Source: Synergistaceae bacterium
GTDB taxonomy: Bacteria; Synergistota; Synergistia; Synergistales; Synergistaceae
Reading direction: 5' to 3'
Assembly (NCBI GenBank): GCA_031271065.1
Contig: JAISWP010000209.1
Coordinates: forward strand, 1 to 6,382
Length of the DNA: 6,382 bases
This document shows, in pieces, positions 1-6,370 of this stretch. The notes under the pieces were generated by a model, which was given only the letters and a program-made list of their open reading frames with translations, was not told the DNA's origin and did no database searches. A program made the translations under genes and the position numbers. How positions within the stretch are numbered: the first letter of the stretch is position 1; each line of letters begins with the position of its first letter.

Positions 1-1
1 G

Positions 2-175
2 GAGGAGATACAGGACGGGACGTTCGCTAAGGACTGGATACTGGAGAACAGGGCGAACCGCCCCATGATGAGGAAATGGGCCGCCTCCGAGAGGGACCAG
101 CTGATAGAGAGCGTCGGCAGGGAGCTGCGCGGCATGATGCCCTGGCTCGCGAAGAAAGAAGCCCCGGAGTACTGA
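2..175 (+). CDS. ilvC: Ketol-acid reductoisomerase (C-terminal 57 residues, truncated by window edge)
   Basis: This is the 3' end of a gene that begins upstream of the window. The frame opens at base 2 and ends at TGA 173-175. The visible residues begin EEIQDGTFAKDWILENRA and end with a segment reading VGRELRGMMPWL. These match the C-terminal helices of class I ketol-acid reductoisomerases (typical wording EIQxGxFAKEWxLEN and VGxxLRxMMPWL). The enzyme isomerises and NADPH-reduces acetolactate or acetohydroxybutyrate to the dihydroxy acid, in the cytoplasm. The Rossmann domain and the Mg-binding acidic residues lie outside the window, so cofactor preference and integrity cannot be assessed. 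The segment between the two motifs (NRPMMRKWAASERDQLIES) departs from the common GRPxFNALRRxEAxHPIE wording but keeps length and register. All three Ile codons here are ATA and four of six Arg codons are AGG. leuA follows after 3 bp. Confidence 0.93.
   Translation, partial: EEIQDGTFAKDWILENRANRPMMRKWAASERDQLIESVGRELRGMMPWLAKKEAPEY
166..169 (+). promoter_or_regulatory. Probable ribosome binding site for leuA
   Basis: GGAG lies inside the last codons of ilvC, nine bases before the leuA ATG at 179. It is short and only moderately convincing. The ilvC stop is three bases from the leuA start, so leuA translation is probably also fed by ribosomes finishing ilvC. Confidence 0.5.
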
Positions 176-178
176 GTC

Positions 179-1717
179 ATGGACGGCCCGGGGATCGTAC
201 GAATTTTCGACACCACGATGAGGGACGGCGAACAGGCCGCCCGCATCAACCTCAACACCGGGGAGAAGGTGCAGATAGCCCGCGCCCTCGAACGTCTCAA
301 TGTGGATATCATCGAGGCGGGGTTTCCGGCGTCCTCGAAGGGCGACATGGACGCGGTCATCAACGTGGCCGCTGAGGTCCGCGCTCCCGTCATAGCCGGG
401 CTCGCCCGCACAAAAGAGAGCGACATAACCGCGGCCGGGGAGGCTCTGCGAGGCGCGGCCCGCTCCCGCATCCACACTTTCATCGCGACCAGCGCCATCC
501 ACATGGAGTACAAGTTGAAAATGACCCCCGGCGAGGTCTTGAAGGAGATAGAGCGCGGCGTATCCCTGGCGCGCAGCATCGCGGAGGATGTGGAGTTCTC
601 GGCGGAGGACGCCAGCCGCTCCGACATGGATTTTCTCGCGGACGCTTTCACCGCCGCCATCGAGAGCGGCGCGTCGACCCTCAATATCCCCGACACGGTC
701 GGTTACGCCATGCCTTACGAGTTCGAGGACTTCTGCCGTACCGTGATAAAGAGGGTGAATAAACCGGGAGTCGTCTGGTCGGTCCACTGCCATAACGACC
801 TGGGGCTTGGGGTGGCTAATTCGCTGGCCGCCGTGCGCGCCGGCGTCCGTCAGGTGGAGTGCACGATAAACGGTCTGGGCGAACGCGCGGGCAACGCCTC
901 TATGGAGGAGATAGTGATGAGCCTGCGCACCCGCAAAGATCACTTCGGCGCCGACACCAAAATCGACACGACGAAGTTCTACGTCACCAGCAAGCTGGTC
1001 TCCGGGCTCACCGGTGTTCCGGTGCAGCCCAACAAGGCCATAGTCGGCGTGAACGCGTTCGCTCACGAGGCCGGTATTCATCAGCACGGGATGCTCTGCA
1101 ACAGGGCGACGTATGAGATAATGACGCCGGAGAGCGTCGGGGCGCCGGGGACTGATCTCCATCTCGGCAAACATTCCGGCCGCCACGCGTTCAACGAGCG
1201 GACCGAGCAGCTAGGTTACAATCTCACGCCCGAACAGAGCGCCTCCGCGTTCGAATATTTCAAGGAACTTTGCGATAAGAAAAAGGACGTCTCGGACGGC
1301 GACATAGAGGCGTTCCTCCTCGACCGGATACTCCGGCTGACGCCGGAAATACGCTATGAGCTGAAGGATTACGCGGTGACCATAGGTTCGGGCGGAAAAC
1401 CGACCGCTTCCATAACCCTGGCTCACGACGGGGGGGAGACCACCGAGGCCGCGGTGGGCAACGGACCGGTTGACGCGGCGTACAAGGCGATTCTGAAGAT
1501 ACTGCCCTTCCAGCCCGAACTGGCGGAATTTCGCATAAGGGCCACCAGCGAACTTGCCGACGCGGTGGGGGAGGCCCATGTGATACTTCGCTGCAAGGAT
1601 ATCAAGGCCCAGGGCAGAGGGGCCAGCACAGACATAATAGAGGCCACGATGAGGGCCTACCTGGAAGCTGTCAACCGTCTCTGCTCGGTGGCGGCCGCCA
1701 GAGAGGTGGCGATGTAA
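179..1717 (+). CDS. leuA: 2-isopropylmalate synthase, with C-terminal leucine-sensing domain
   Basis: Condenses 2-oxoisovalerate with acetyl-CoA to 2-isopropylmalate, the committed step to leucine (cytoplasmic, divalent-metal dependent). The protein has 512 residues, normal for bacterial LeuA. Residues about 6-270 form the HMGL-like TIM barrel. FDTTMRDGEQ at 10-19 supplies Arg15 and metal ligand Asp16. The other metal ligands are His203 and His205 in VHCHND and Asn239 in GERAGN. FIATSAIH and the late AHEAGIHQHG motif (295-304, catalytic His region) are typical of isopropylmalate synthases. Residues about 373-508 match the LeuA dimer/allosteric domain, including GNGPVDA and the GASTDIIEA stretch, so leucine feedback inhibition is expected. 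The residues after DGEQ are AAR instead of the common SPG; E. coli also deviates there. The ATG at 179 puts the catalytic motif ten residues in, as usual. A citramalate synthase of the same superfamily is the main alternative, but the leuCDB context and FIATS wording favour LeuA. Confidence 0.96.
   Translation: MDGPGIVRIFDTTMRDGEQAARINLNTGEKVQIARALERLNVDIIEAGFPASSKGDMDAVINVAAEVRAPVIAGLARTKESDITAAGEALRGAARSRIHTFIATSAIHMEYKLKMTPGEVLKEIERGVSLARSIAEDVEFSAEDASRSDMDFLADAFTAAIESGASTLNIPDTVGYAMPYEFEDFCRTVIKRVNKPGVVWSVHCHNDLGLGVANSLAAVRAGVRQVECTINGLGERAGNASMEEIVMSLRTRKDHFGADTKIDTTKFYVTSKLVSGLTGVPVQPNKAIVGVNAFAHEAGIHQHGMLCNRATYEIMTPESVGAPGTDLHLGKHSGRHAFNERTEQLGYNLTPEQSASAFEYFKELCDKKKDVSDGDIEAFLLDRILRLTPEIRYELKDYAVTIGSGGKPTASITLAHDGGETTEAAVGNGPVDAAYKAILKILPFQPELAEFRIRATSELADAVGEAHVILRCKDIKAQGRGASTDIIEATMRAYLEAVNRLCSVAAAREVAM
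1703..1708 (+). promoter_or_regulatory. Probable ribosome binding site for leuC
   Basis: GAGGTG sits within the last codons of leuA, nine bases before the leuC ATG. It matches the GAGGTG part of the canonical Shine-Dalgarno sequence. It supports starting leuC at 1718 and not at the in-frame ATG at 1730. Confidence 0.6.
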
Positions 1718-2971
1718 ATGCCCCGCACGATGGCGGAGGCCATAATAGCCTCCCGCACCAGGGACGCGGCGGCGCCCGGCTCGGTGTGCCGGGTGTCGGT
1801 GGACTTCGCCTTCGCCAACGACATAACGGCGCCTCCCGCCATAGCCGAGTTTAAAAAGATGGGCGCGGTGAAGGTATTCGACCCGGAACGCTGCGCCGTA
1901 ATTCTGGATCACTTCATGCCCAGCAAGGATATCGCCTCCGCGGAGCAGGCCAGAATCGCGCGGATTTTTGCGAGAGAGCAGGGTCTCAAATTCTGGGAAG
2001 TCGGGCGGGCGGGGGTGGAACACGCCTTCATACCGGAGACGGGAAACGCTCTGCCCGGCGAGATAGTGATCGGGGCCGACAGCCATACCTGCACATACGG
2101 GGCCCTTGGGGCTCTCGGCACCGGCATGGGCCAGACCGATCTGGCGGCGGTCTGGGCGCTGGGGGAGACCTGGCTGCGGGTGCCGGAGACGATCAAGGTG
2201 GTCATGAATGGACATCCTTCGAAATGGGTCGGCGGCAAGGACCTGATCATTCATCTGATCGGCCTGACAGGGGTCGAAGGGGCGCGCTACATGTCGCTGG
2301 AATTTCACGGAGAGGCCGTAGGCTCGCTCTCGATGGACGACAGGTTCACAATGTCCAATATGGCCATAGAGGCGGGCGCGAAATGCGGCATATTCGTCCC
2401 GGACGCCAGGACACTGGCTTACGCCGGCGCGAGAAAGTCCCGCGAATACACCCCTGTATACCCGGACAAGGGCGCCCGGTATTTCAGGACCGTCGAGATA
2501 GACGTCTCGTCTGTGGAGCCGACGGTGGCCCTCCCGCACCTTCCGGGCAACGCGAGGCCGGCCAGGGATTGTTCGTCAATGGATATAGACCAGGTCTTTA
2601 TAGGAAGCTGCACGAACGGCCGTCTGTCGGACATGGAGGCGGCGGCGAAAATACTGGAGGGCAGGAAGGTGCACGACAGGGTGCGGCTGATGGTCATACC
2701 GGCCTCCTACGAGGTTTACAGCGAGGCGCTTGACCGGGGGTTCATCAGGATATTCACGGACGCCGGCGCGTCGGTCTGCACTCCCACCTGCGGTCCCTGC
2801 ATGGGGGGGCATCTGGGCATACTGGCGGATGGCGAGAGGTGCGTTTCGACGAGCAACAGAAATTTCGTCGGCCGCATGGGGCACAAAAACAGCGAGATAA
2901 TACTCGCGAGTCCCCTGGTCGCCGCGTCCAGCGCTCTGACAGGCCGAGTCACCGACCCACGCGACGTTTAA
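1718..2971 (+). CDS. leuC: 3-isopropylmalate dehydratase large subunit, [4Fe-4S] (short HacA/archaeal-type LeuC)
   Basis: With LeuD, isomerises 2-isopropylmalate to 3-isopropylmalate by dehydration and rehydration at a [4Fe-4S] cluster. The 417-residue length is that of the short LeuC/homoaconitase-large family found in archaea, Firmicutes and Thermotoga, not the roughly 465-residue enterobacterial form. Motifs in order: VDFAFANDITAP, LDHFMPSKDI, IGADSHTCTYGALGALGTG, LSMDDRFTMSNMAIEAGAK, IGSCTNGR with Cys298, then CTPTCGPCMGGH with Cys358 and Cys361, and finally NRNFVGRMGH. Cys298, Cys358 and Cys361 are the expected cluster ligands. Cys354 is an extra cysteine four residues before Cys358, where relatives usually have Ser or another small residue. 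The ATG directly follows the leuA TAA in the same frame, and MPRTMAEAII aligns with the usual N-terminus. Family members also include homoaconitase and dimethylmalate/methylmalate dehydratases; the operon context decides for LeuC. Confidence 0.95.
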   Translation: MPRTMAEAIIASRTRDAAAPGSVCRVSVDFAFANDITAPPAIAEFKKMGAVKVFDPERCAVILDHFMPSKDIASAEQARIARIFAREQGLKFWEVGRAGVEHAFIPETGNALPGEIVIGADSHTCTYGALGALGTGMGQTDLAAVWALGETWLRVPETIKVVMNGHPSKWVGGKDLIIHLIGLTGVEGARYMSLEFHGEAVGSLSMDDRFTMSNMAIEAGAKCGIFVPDARTLAYAGARKSREYTPVYPDKGARYFRTVEIDVSSVEPTVALPHLPGNARPARDCSSMDIDQVFIGSCTNGRLSDMEAAAKILEGRKVHDRVRLMVIPASYEVYSEALDRGFIRIFTDAGASVCTPTCGPCMGGHLGILADGERCVSTSNRNFVGRMGHKNSEIILASPLVAASSALTGRVTDPRDV

Positions 2972-2983
2972 AATTCCGGATTT

Positions 2984-2990
2984 GGGTGAT
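2984..2990 (+). promoter_or_regulatory. Probable ribosome binding site for leuD in the only real intergenic gap
   Basis: The 24-bp leuC-leuD gap (2972-2995) contains GGGTGAT, which pairs with the GGTGAT end of the anti-Shine-Dalgarno complement, five bases before the leuD ATG at 2996. A second ATG at 2989 overlaps this site but opens only a four-codon frame (MSYE, stop at 3001-3003), so 2996 is the true start. The gap is too short to hold a hairpin terminator, and I see no inverted repeat in it. Confidence 0.6.
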
Positions 2991-2995
2991 GAGCT

Positions 2996-3529
2996 ATGAG
3001 TGAAGAAAAAGAAGGGAAAAAGGGTAAATTATCCGGGACAGCCTGGGTCTACGGCGACAACGTGGACACGGACGTCATAATACCGGCCCGCTATCTCTCG
3101 ACCAGCGAACCGGAACAGCTGGCGCCGCACTGCATGGAGGACATCGACGCCTCATTCGCGTCCTCGGTGAAACCGGGAGATATAATAGCGGCGGGTTCCA
3201 ACTTCGGGTGCGGTTCGAGCAGGGAACACGCTCCGATCGCGATAAAAGCCTGCGGCGTATCGTGCGTTATCGCCGCTTCTTACGCCCGCATCTTCTACCG
3301 CAACGCCATCAATATAGGCTTGCCCATACTCGAGTGTCCCGAGGCGTCAGTCCCCGGGGAGATCGGACGCGGCGACGAACTGGAGGTCGACATAGCCTCC
3401 GGTGTGATCGAGAACAAGACAAGCGGCAGGGTATGGCAGGCCGCGCCTTCCCCTCTTTTCCTGCGGGACCTTTTCGACGCCGGGGGGCTTGTGCCTTACG
3501 TGCGGAAGAGACTTGAGGGCGCGGAATGA
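2996..3529 (+). CDS. leuD: 3-isopropylmalate dehydratase small subunit
   Basis: Swivelling-domain partner of LeuC that closes the active site and contacts the substrate side chain. It has 177 residues, slightly longer than the roughly 160-170 typical of the short LeuD type. The motif GDNVDTDVIIPARYLST spans residues 20-36, LAPHCMEDID 42-51, and GSNFGCGSSREHAP 67-80, which contains the conserved catalytic serine region. FYRNAINIGLPILEC follows. The loop after PAR reads YLST. In this family that loop (YLRT, YLVY and variants) is linked to choice between isopropylmalate and homoaconitate-type substrates, and YL[S/N]T is, as I recall, common in bacterial LeuD. The first 11 residues form a Lys/Glu-rich extension (MSEEKEGKKGK) before the usual start, with A-rich codons unlike the GC-rich body. 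No other ATG fits the start. The TGA overlaps the leuB ATG (ATGA). Confidence 0.95.
   Translation: MSEEKEGKKGKLSGTAWVYGDNVDTDVIIPARYLSTSEPEQLAPHCMEDIDASFASSVKPGDIIAAGSNFGCGSSREHAPIAIKACGVSCVIAASYARIFYRNAINIGLPILECPEASVPGEIGRGDELEVDIASGVIENKTSGRVWQAAPSPLFLRDLFDAGGLVPYVRKRLEGAE
3515..3519 (+). promoter_or_regulatory. Probable ribosome binding site for leuB
   Basis: GAGGG lies in the last codons of leuD, six bases before the leuB ATG at 3526. With the ATGA stop/start overlap it supports coupled translation of leuD and leuB. Confidence 0.5.
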
Positions 3530-4710
3530 GCGGGGCTGAAAAGGCTGGAAAAAATTTCAAAATAGCGCTGATAGCCGGCGACGGAATAGGGCCGGAGGTC
3601 ACAGCGGAGGCGAGGAAAGCCGCGGACGCGGCCGCGTCCTCAGACGGGGCGAAACTGGAGTGGAGCGCGTTCCCCTTCGGGGCGGCGCATTATCTTTCCT
3701 CCGGGGAGATACTTCCCAAGTCCTCCCTGTCCGAACTGGCGGAGTTCGACGCGCTCATGCTGGGAGCGATAGGGGCTCCGTCCGTGAAGCCGGGGATACT
3801 GGAGAGGGGCATCCTGCTCGAGCTGCGTTTCGCCTTCGACCAGTACATAAACCTACGGCCGGCGAGGTCCCTGCCGAACGTCCCGACGCCCGTGCCTCTC
3901 GGCGGCAGGGTCATGGACTCGGTCGTCATAAGGGAGAACACCGAGGACCTGTACATGGGGCTCGGAGGCGTCAGCTCCTCCGCCGACGGGCTGTTCGAGA
4001 CGCGTCTGGACCTGAAACGGGGAGGCTATACGCTGGCCGGCGAACTGAAACTATCCGTTTCGCCGGGAATGTCTTTTGCCGTACAGGCCGCGCTGAACAC
4101 GAGGCACGGGGTCGAGCGGATAACGCGGTACGCCTGCGAGACGGCGGGACGCCGGGGCGAGACCCGGGTGACGATAGTCACGAAGTCGAACGCCGCGCCG
4201 GCGCTGTACGGATATTTCGAGGACACCGCGAAGCAGGTCATCGATTCCGAGTATCCGGGAATAAAATATGACGTCGTCAACGTGGACGCGCTCTGCTATC
4301 ATCTCGTCCGCGACCCGCTCGCTTACGGGGTGCTGCTGTGCCCGAACCTGTTCGGAGATATAGTGAGCGACCTCCAGGCCGGGCTCGCGGGAGGGCTGGG
4401 GACGGCCGCCGGCGGCAATATAGGGGACGGGCTCTCCATGTTCGAACCGGTTCACGGTTCCGCCCCCGACATCGCCGGGACCGGGAGGGCGAATCCGATA
4501 GCCGCCGTGCTGTCAGGAGCTCTGATGCTCCGTCACATCGGCCTCGAAAACGCCGCTTTAAATGTGGAGCGGGCTGTCGGCGATTATCTGGAACATTCGC
4601 CTCGGGCGGAGCTTCCGTTCGAGTTCGGGGGAGGCGCCGCCTGTTCTGAGGTCGGCGGATCGATCCTGAAAAAATTACAGGAGGGTGACAATGGGGAGTT
4701 CCGGAGCTGA
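3526..4710 (+). CDS. leuB: 3-isopropylmalate dehydrogenase (actinobacterial-like beta-decarboxylating dehydrogenase)
   Basis: Oxidises 3-isopropylmalate, which decarboxylates to 2-oxoisocaproate, the last leucine-specific step before transamination. The protein has 394 residues; family members have about 335-370, the excess lying in a roughly ten-residue N-terminal extension and internal loops. IALIAGDGIGPEV (13-25) opens the fold. Substrate arginines are expected at Arg101, Arg111 (NLRPAR) and Arg136, with Tyr143 in RENTEDLY and Lys220 in TKSNA. Metal ligands Asp254, Asp278 and Asp282 keep the 24- and 28-residue spacing of the Thermus enzyme. EPVHGSAPDIAGTG (307-320) carries Asp315-Ile316, the pair associated with NAD+ over NADP+. 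The substrate helix ERGILLELRFAFDQYINLRP resembles actinobacterial LeuB, while RENTED is closer to isocitrate or tartrate dehydrogenase wording. The operon strongly favours LeuB, but specificity is less secure than for its neighbours. The 3' end overlaps ilvB by 20 bp. Confidence 0.9.
   Translation: MSGAEKAGKNFKIALIAGDGIGPEVTAEARKAADAAASSDGAKLEWSAFPFGAAHYLSSGEILPKSSLSELAEFDALMLGAIGAPSVKPGILERGILLELRFAFDQYINLRPARSLPNVPTPVPLGGRVMDSVVIRENTEDLYMGLGGVSSSADGLFETRLDLKRGGYTLAGELKLSVSPGMSFAVQAALNTRHGVERITRYACETAGRRGETRVTIVTKSNAAPALYGYFEDTAKQVIDSEYPGIKYDVVNVDALCYHLVRDPLAYGVLLCPNLFGDIVSDLQAGLAGGLGTAAGGNIGDGLSMFEPVHGSAPDIAGTGRANPIAAVLSGALMLRHIGLENAALNVERAVGDYLEHSPRAELPFEFGGGAACSEVGGSILKKLQEGDNGEFRS
4679..4684 (+). 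promoter_or_regulatory. Strong Shine-Dalgarno site that sets the ilvB start
   Basis: AGGAGG inside the 3' end of leuB is the best ribosome binding site in the window. It sits six bases before ATG 4691 and directly abuts the in-frame GTG at 4685. A GTG start would leave no spacer, so this site argues for ATG 4691. Confidence 0.8.
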
Positions 4711-6370
4711 AATTCTCGTAAAATCGCTTGAGGAAGAAGGGGTCAGTACCGTATTCGGACTGCCCGGGGGAACAGTCATACCTCTTTATGACGCGCTGTA
4801 CGACTCGAAGATAGAGCACGTGCTGGTCCGCCACGAGCAGGCGGCCGCGCACGCGGCGGACGGGTACTCCCGAGCGGGCGGCGGGGTCGGGGTATGTATA
4901 GCCACGTCCGGCCCTGGGGCATCCAACCTCATAACGGGCATAGCCACCGCCTGCATGGATTCGTCCCCCATGGTGGCCGTCACGGGACAGGTGAGCACGT
5001 CCGCCATCGGCACCGACGCTTTTCAGGAAGCGTTCATATTGGGCATATCCATGCCGGTCGTGAAACACAGTATGCAGGTCCGCACCGTCGACGACATACC
5101 GAGGATGCTGCACGACGCTTTTTTCATAGCGTCCACCGGCCGTCCCGGACCGGTCGTCGTGGACCTTCCCGTGGACATACAGAAAGCTCCGGGGGAGTAC
5201 AAGTCTCCCGCGGGTTTTGGGAGCAGATTCCCCGGATATTCGGCGGACCCGCAGGAGGACACGAGCAGGCTGGACGAGGCCGGTTCCGTCATAAAGAACG
5301 CGGAGCGTCCCGTGCTGATCGCCGGAAACGGAGTCAATATCTCCCGCGCGTTCGACGCTCTGAGGGAGTTTTCGGAGAAACTGGAGATACCGGTGACCAC
5401 ATCCCTGCTGGGAAAGGGGTCGATAAGCGACTATCACCCCAACAGGGTCGGTATGATGGGGATGCATGGGCTGGCCGCGGCGAACAGGGCCGTCACCAAC
5501 GCGGACGTCATAATAGCGGTCGGTTCGCGTTTCAGCGACCGCAGCACCGGAAAGCTGGCCGAGTTTGCCCAGACGGCCCGGGTCATACACATAGATATCG
5601 ACAGCGCGGAGATTCGGAAGAACGTGGACGCGGACGTCTGGCTGATAGGCGACGCCTCGAAGCTGCTGAAAGAACTCGCTGAAGCCTCCGCCGGACACGA
5701 TTCCAGCAAACGCCGCGCGTGGATGGAACGCATAAAAAGGTTCGAGTCCGATGAACCCCTGGCGCGCGTCCCGACGCCGCACGAAGTTCACCCCTGGCAG
5801 ATACTGGAGTCGATGGACGACGTGCTGAAAGGGGAAGCCGTGGTCGTCACCGAGGTCGGCCAGCATCAGATGTGGACCGCCCAGTACCACAGAGCGGTTC
5901 ATCCGGGACGGTTTCTGACCTCCGGCGGACTGGGCACGATGGGTTTCGGCATCCCCGCCTCGATGGGAGCCCATTACGCCAGGCCCGAACTTCCCGTGAT
6001 CTGCATAGCGGGGGACGGCAGCGCGATGATGAACATACAGGAACTGGACACCTGCGCCAGGTACGAGATGCCGGTCAAGGTATTCGTGTTCGACAACAAC
6101 TGTCTCGGGATGGTTAGACAGTGGCAGCAGCTTTTCTTCAGCGAACGCTACTCTAACACCATCTACAGCAGAAGGCCGGATTTCGTCCAGATAGCCCGGG
6201 GAATGGGCGTGGAAGCGTTCTTTGTTACGGAGCCCGAAGATGTCCGGCGGGCCATAGAGCGCGCTGTGGAAACACCAGGCCCGGTCCTGGCGCACTTCCG
6301 CATACCGACCTCTGACAACGTGTTCCCGATGGTCCCGGCCGGGGAATCCCTCGAAAAGATGATCATGTAA
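4691..6370 (+). CDS. ilvB: Acetolactate (acetohydroxyacid) synthase, large catalytic subunit
   Basis: ThDP-dependent condensation of two pyruvates to 2-acetolactate, or pyruvate plus 2-oxobutyrate to 2-aceto-2-hydroxybutyrate, feeding valine, leucine and isoleucine. From ATG 4691 the protein has 559 residues, normal for the catalytic subunit. The N-terminal ThDP domain (about 1-165) has FGLPGG and catalytic Glu49 in RHEQAAAHAADGY, then SGPGASN and GTDAFQEA. The central FAD-associated domain (about 190-325) includes GKGSISDYHP and RFSDRSTGK. The C-terminal ThDP domain (about 375-525) has GDGS at 441-444 and Asn469-Asn470, the classic GDG...NN metal/ThDP motif, followed by LGMVRQWQ with Trp478, equivalent to the herbicide-contact Trp of plant AHAS. 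The end, NVFPMVPAGESLEKMI, is standard. RQWQ and the FAD-domain wording favour anabolic AHAS over catabolic AlsS. No IlvN subunit is visible. The start overlaps leuB by 20 bp; GTG 4685 would add two residues. Confidence 0.95.
   Translation: MGSSGAEILVKSLEEEGVSTVFGLPGGTVIPLYDALYDSKIEHVLVRHEQAAAHAADGYSRAGGGVGVCIATSGPGASNLITGIATACMDSSPMVAVTGQVSTSAIGTDAFQEAFILGISMPVVKHSMQVRTVDDIPRMLHDAFFIASTGRPGPVVVDLPVDIQKAPGEYKSPAGFGSRFPGYSADPQEDTSRLDEAGSVIKNAERPVLIAGNGVNISRAFDALREFSEKLEIPVTTSLLGKGSISDYHPNRVGMMGMHGLAAANRAVTNADVIIAVGSRFSDRSTGKLAEFAQTARVIHIDIDSAEIRKNVDADVWLIGDASKLLKELAEASAGHDSSKRRAWMERIKRFESDEPLARVPTPHEVHPWQILESMDDVLKGEAVVVTEVGQHQMWTAQYHRAVHPGRFLTSGGLGTMGFGIPASMGAHYARPELPVICIAGDGSAMMNIQELDTCARYEMPVKVFVFDNNCLGMVRQWQQLFFSERYSNTIYSRRPDFVQIARGMGVEAFFVTEPEDVRRAIERAVETPGPVLAHFRIPTSDNVFPMVPAGESLEKMIM

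Noticed and set aside
1211..2539. 442-codon open frame on the minus strand across leuA/leuC
   Set aside because: leuA and leuC share one frame and avoid TTA, CTA and TCA, which leaves the aligned antisense frame open. Low-complexity Arg-rich product and no motif.
2972..2995. Possible terminator, attenuator or internal promoter between leuC and leuD
   Set aside because: Only 24 bp, with no inverted repeat or T-run and no -35/-10 pair. It is fully explained as a short spacer with a ribosome site.
2989..3003. Four-codon ORF (MSYE) overlapping the leuD start, considered as a leader or coupling peptide
   Set aside because: It lies where the ribosome site of leuD sits, has no ribosome site at a suitable distance of its own, and is short enough to arise by chance. 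It has no run of Leu/Ile/Val codons as an attenuator leader would.
4894..5682. 262-codon + strand open frame inside ilvB
   Set aside because: Out-of-frame shadow of ilvB, rich in Arg, Gly and His, with no independent ribosome site noticed and no recognisable domain.
4277..6295. 672-codon open frame on the minus strand across leuB/ilvB
   Set aside because: Its codon boundaries coincide with those of ilvB, so it stays open simply because ilvB almost never uses TTA, CTA or TCA. The translation is Arg/Gly/His-rich with no recognisable motif, while the + strand encodes clear LeuB and IlvB.
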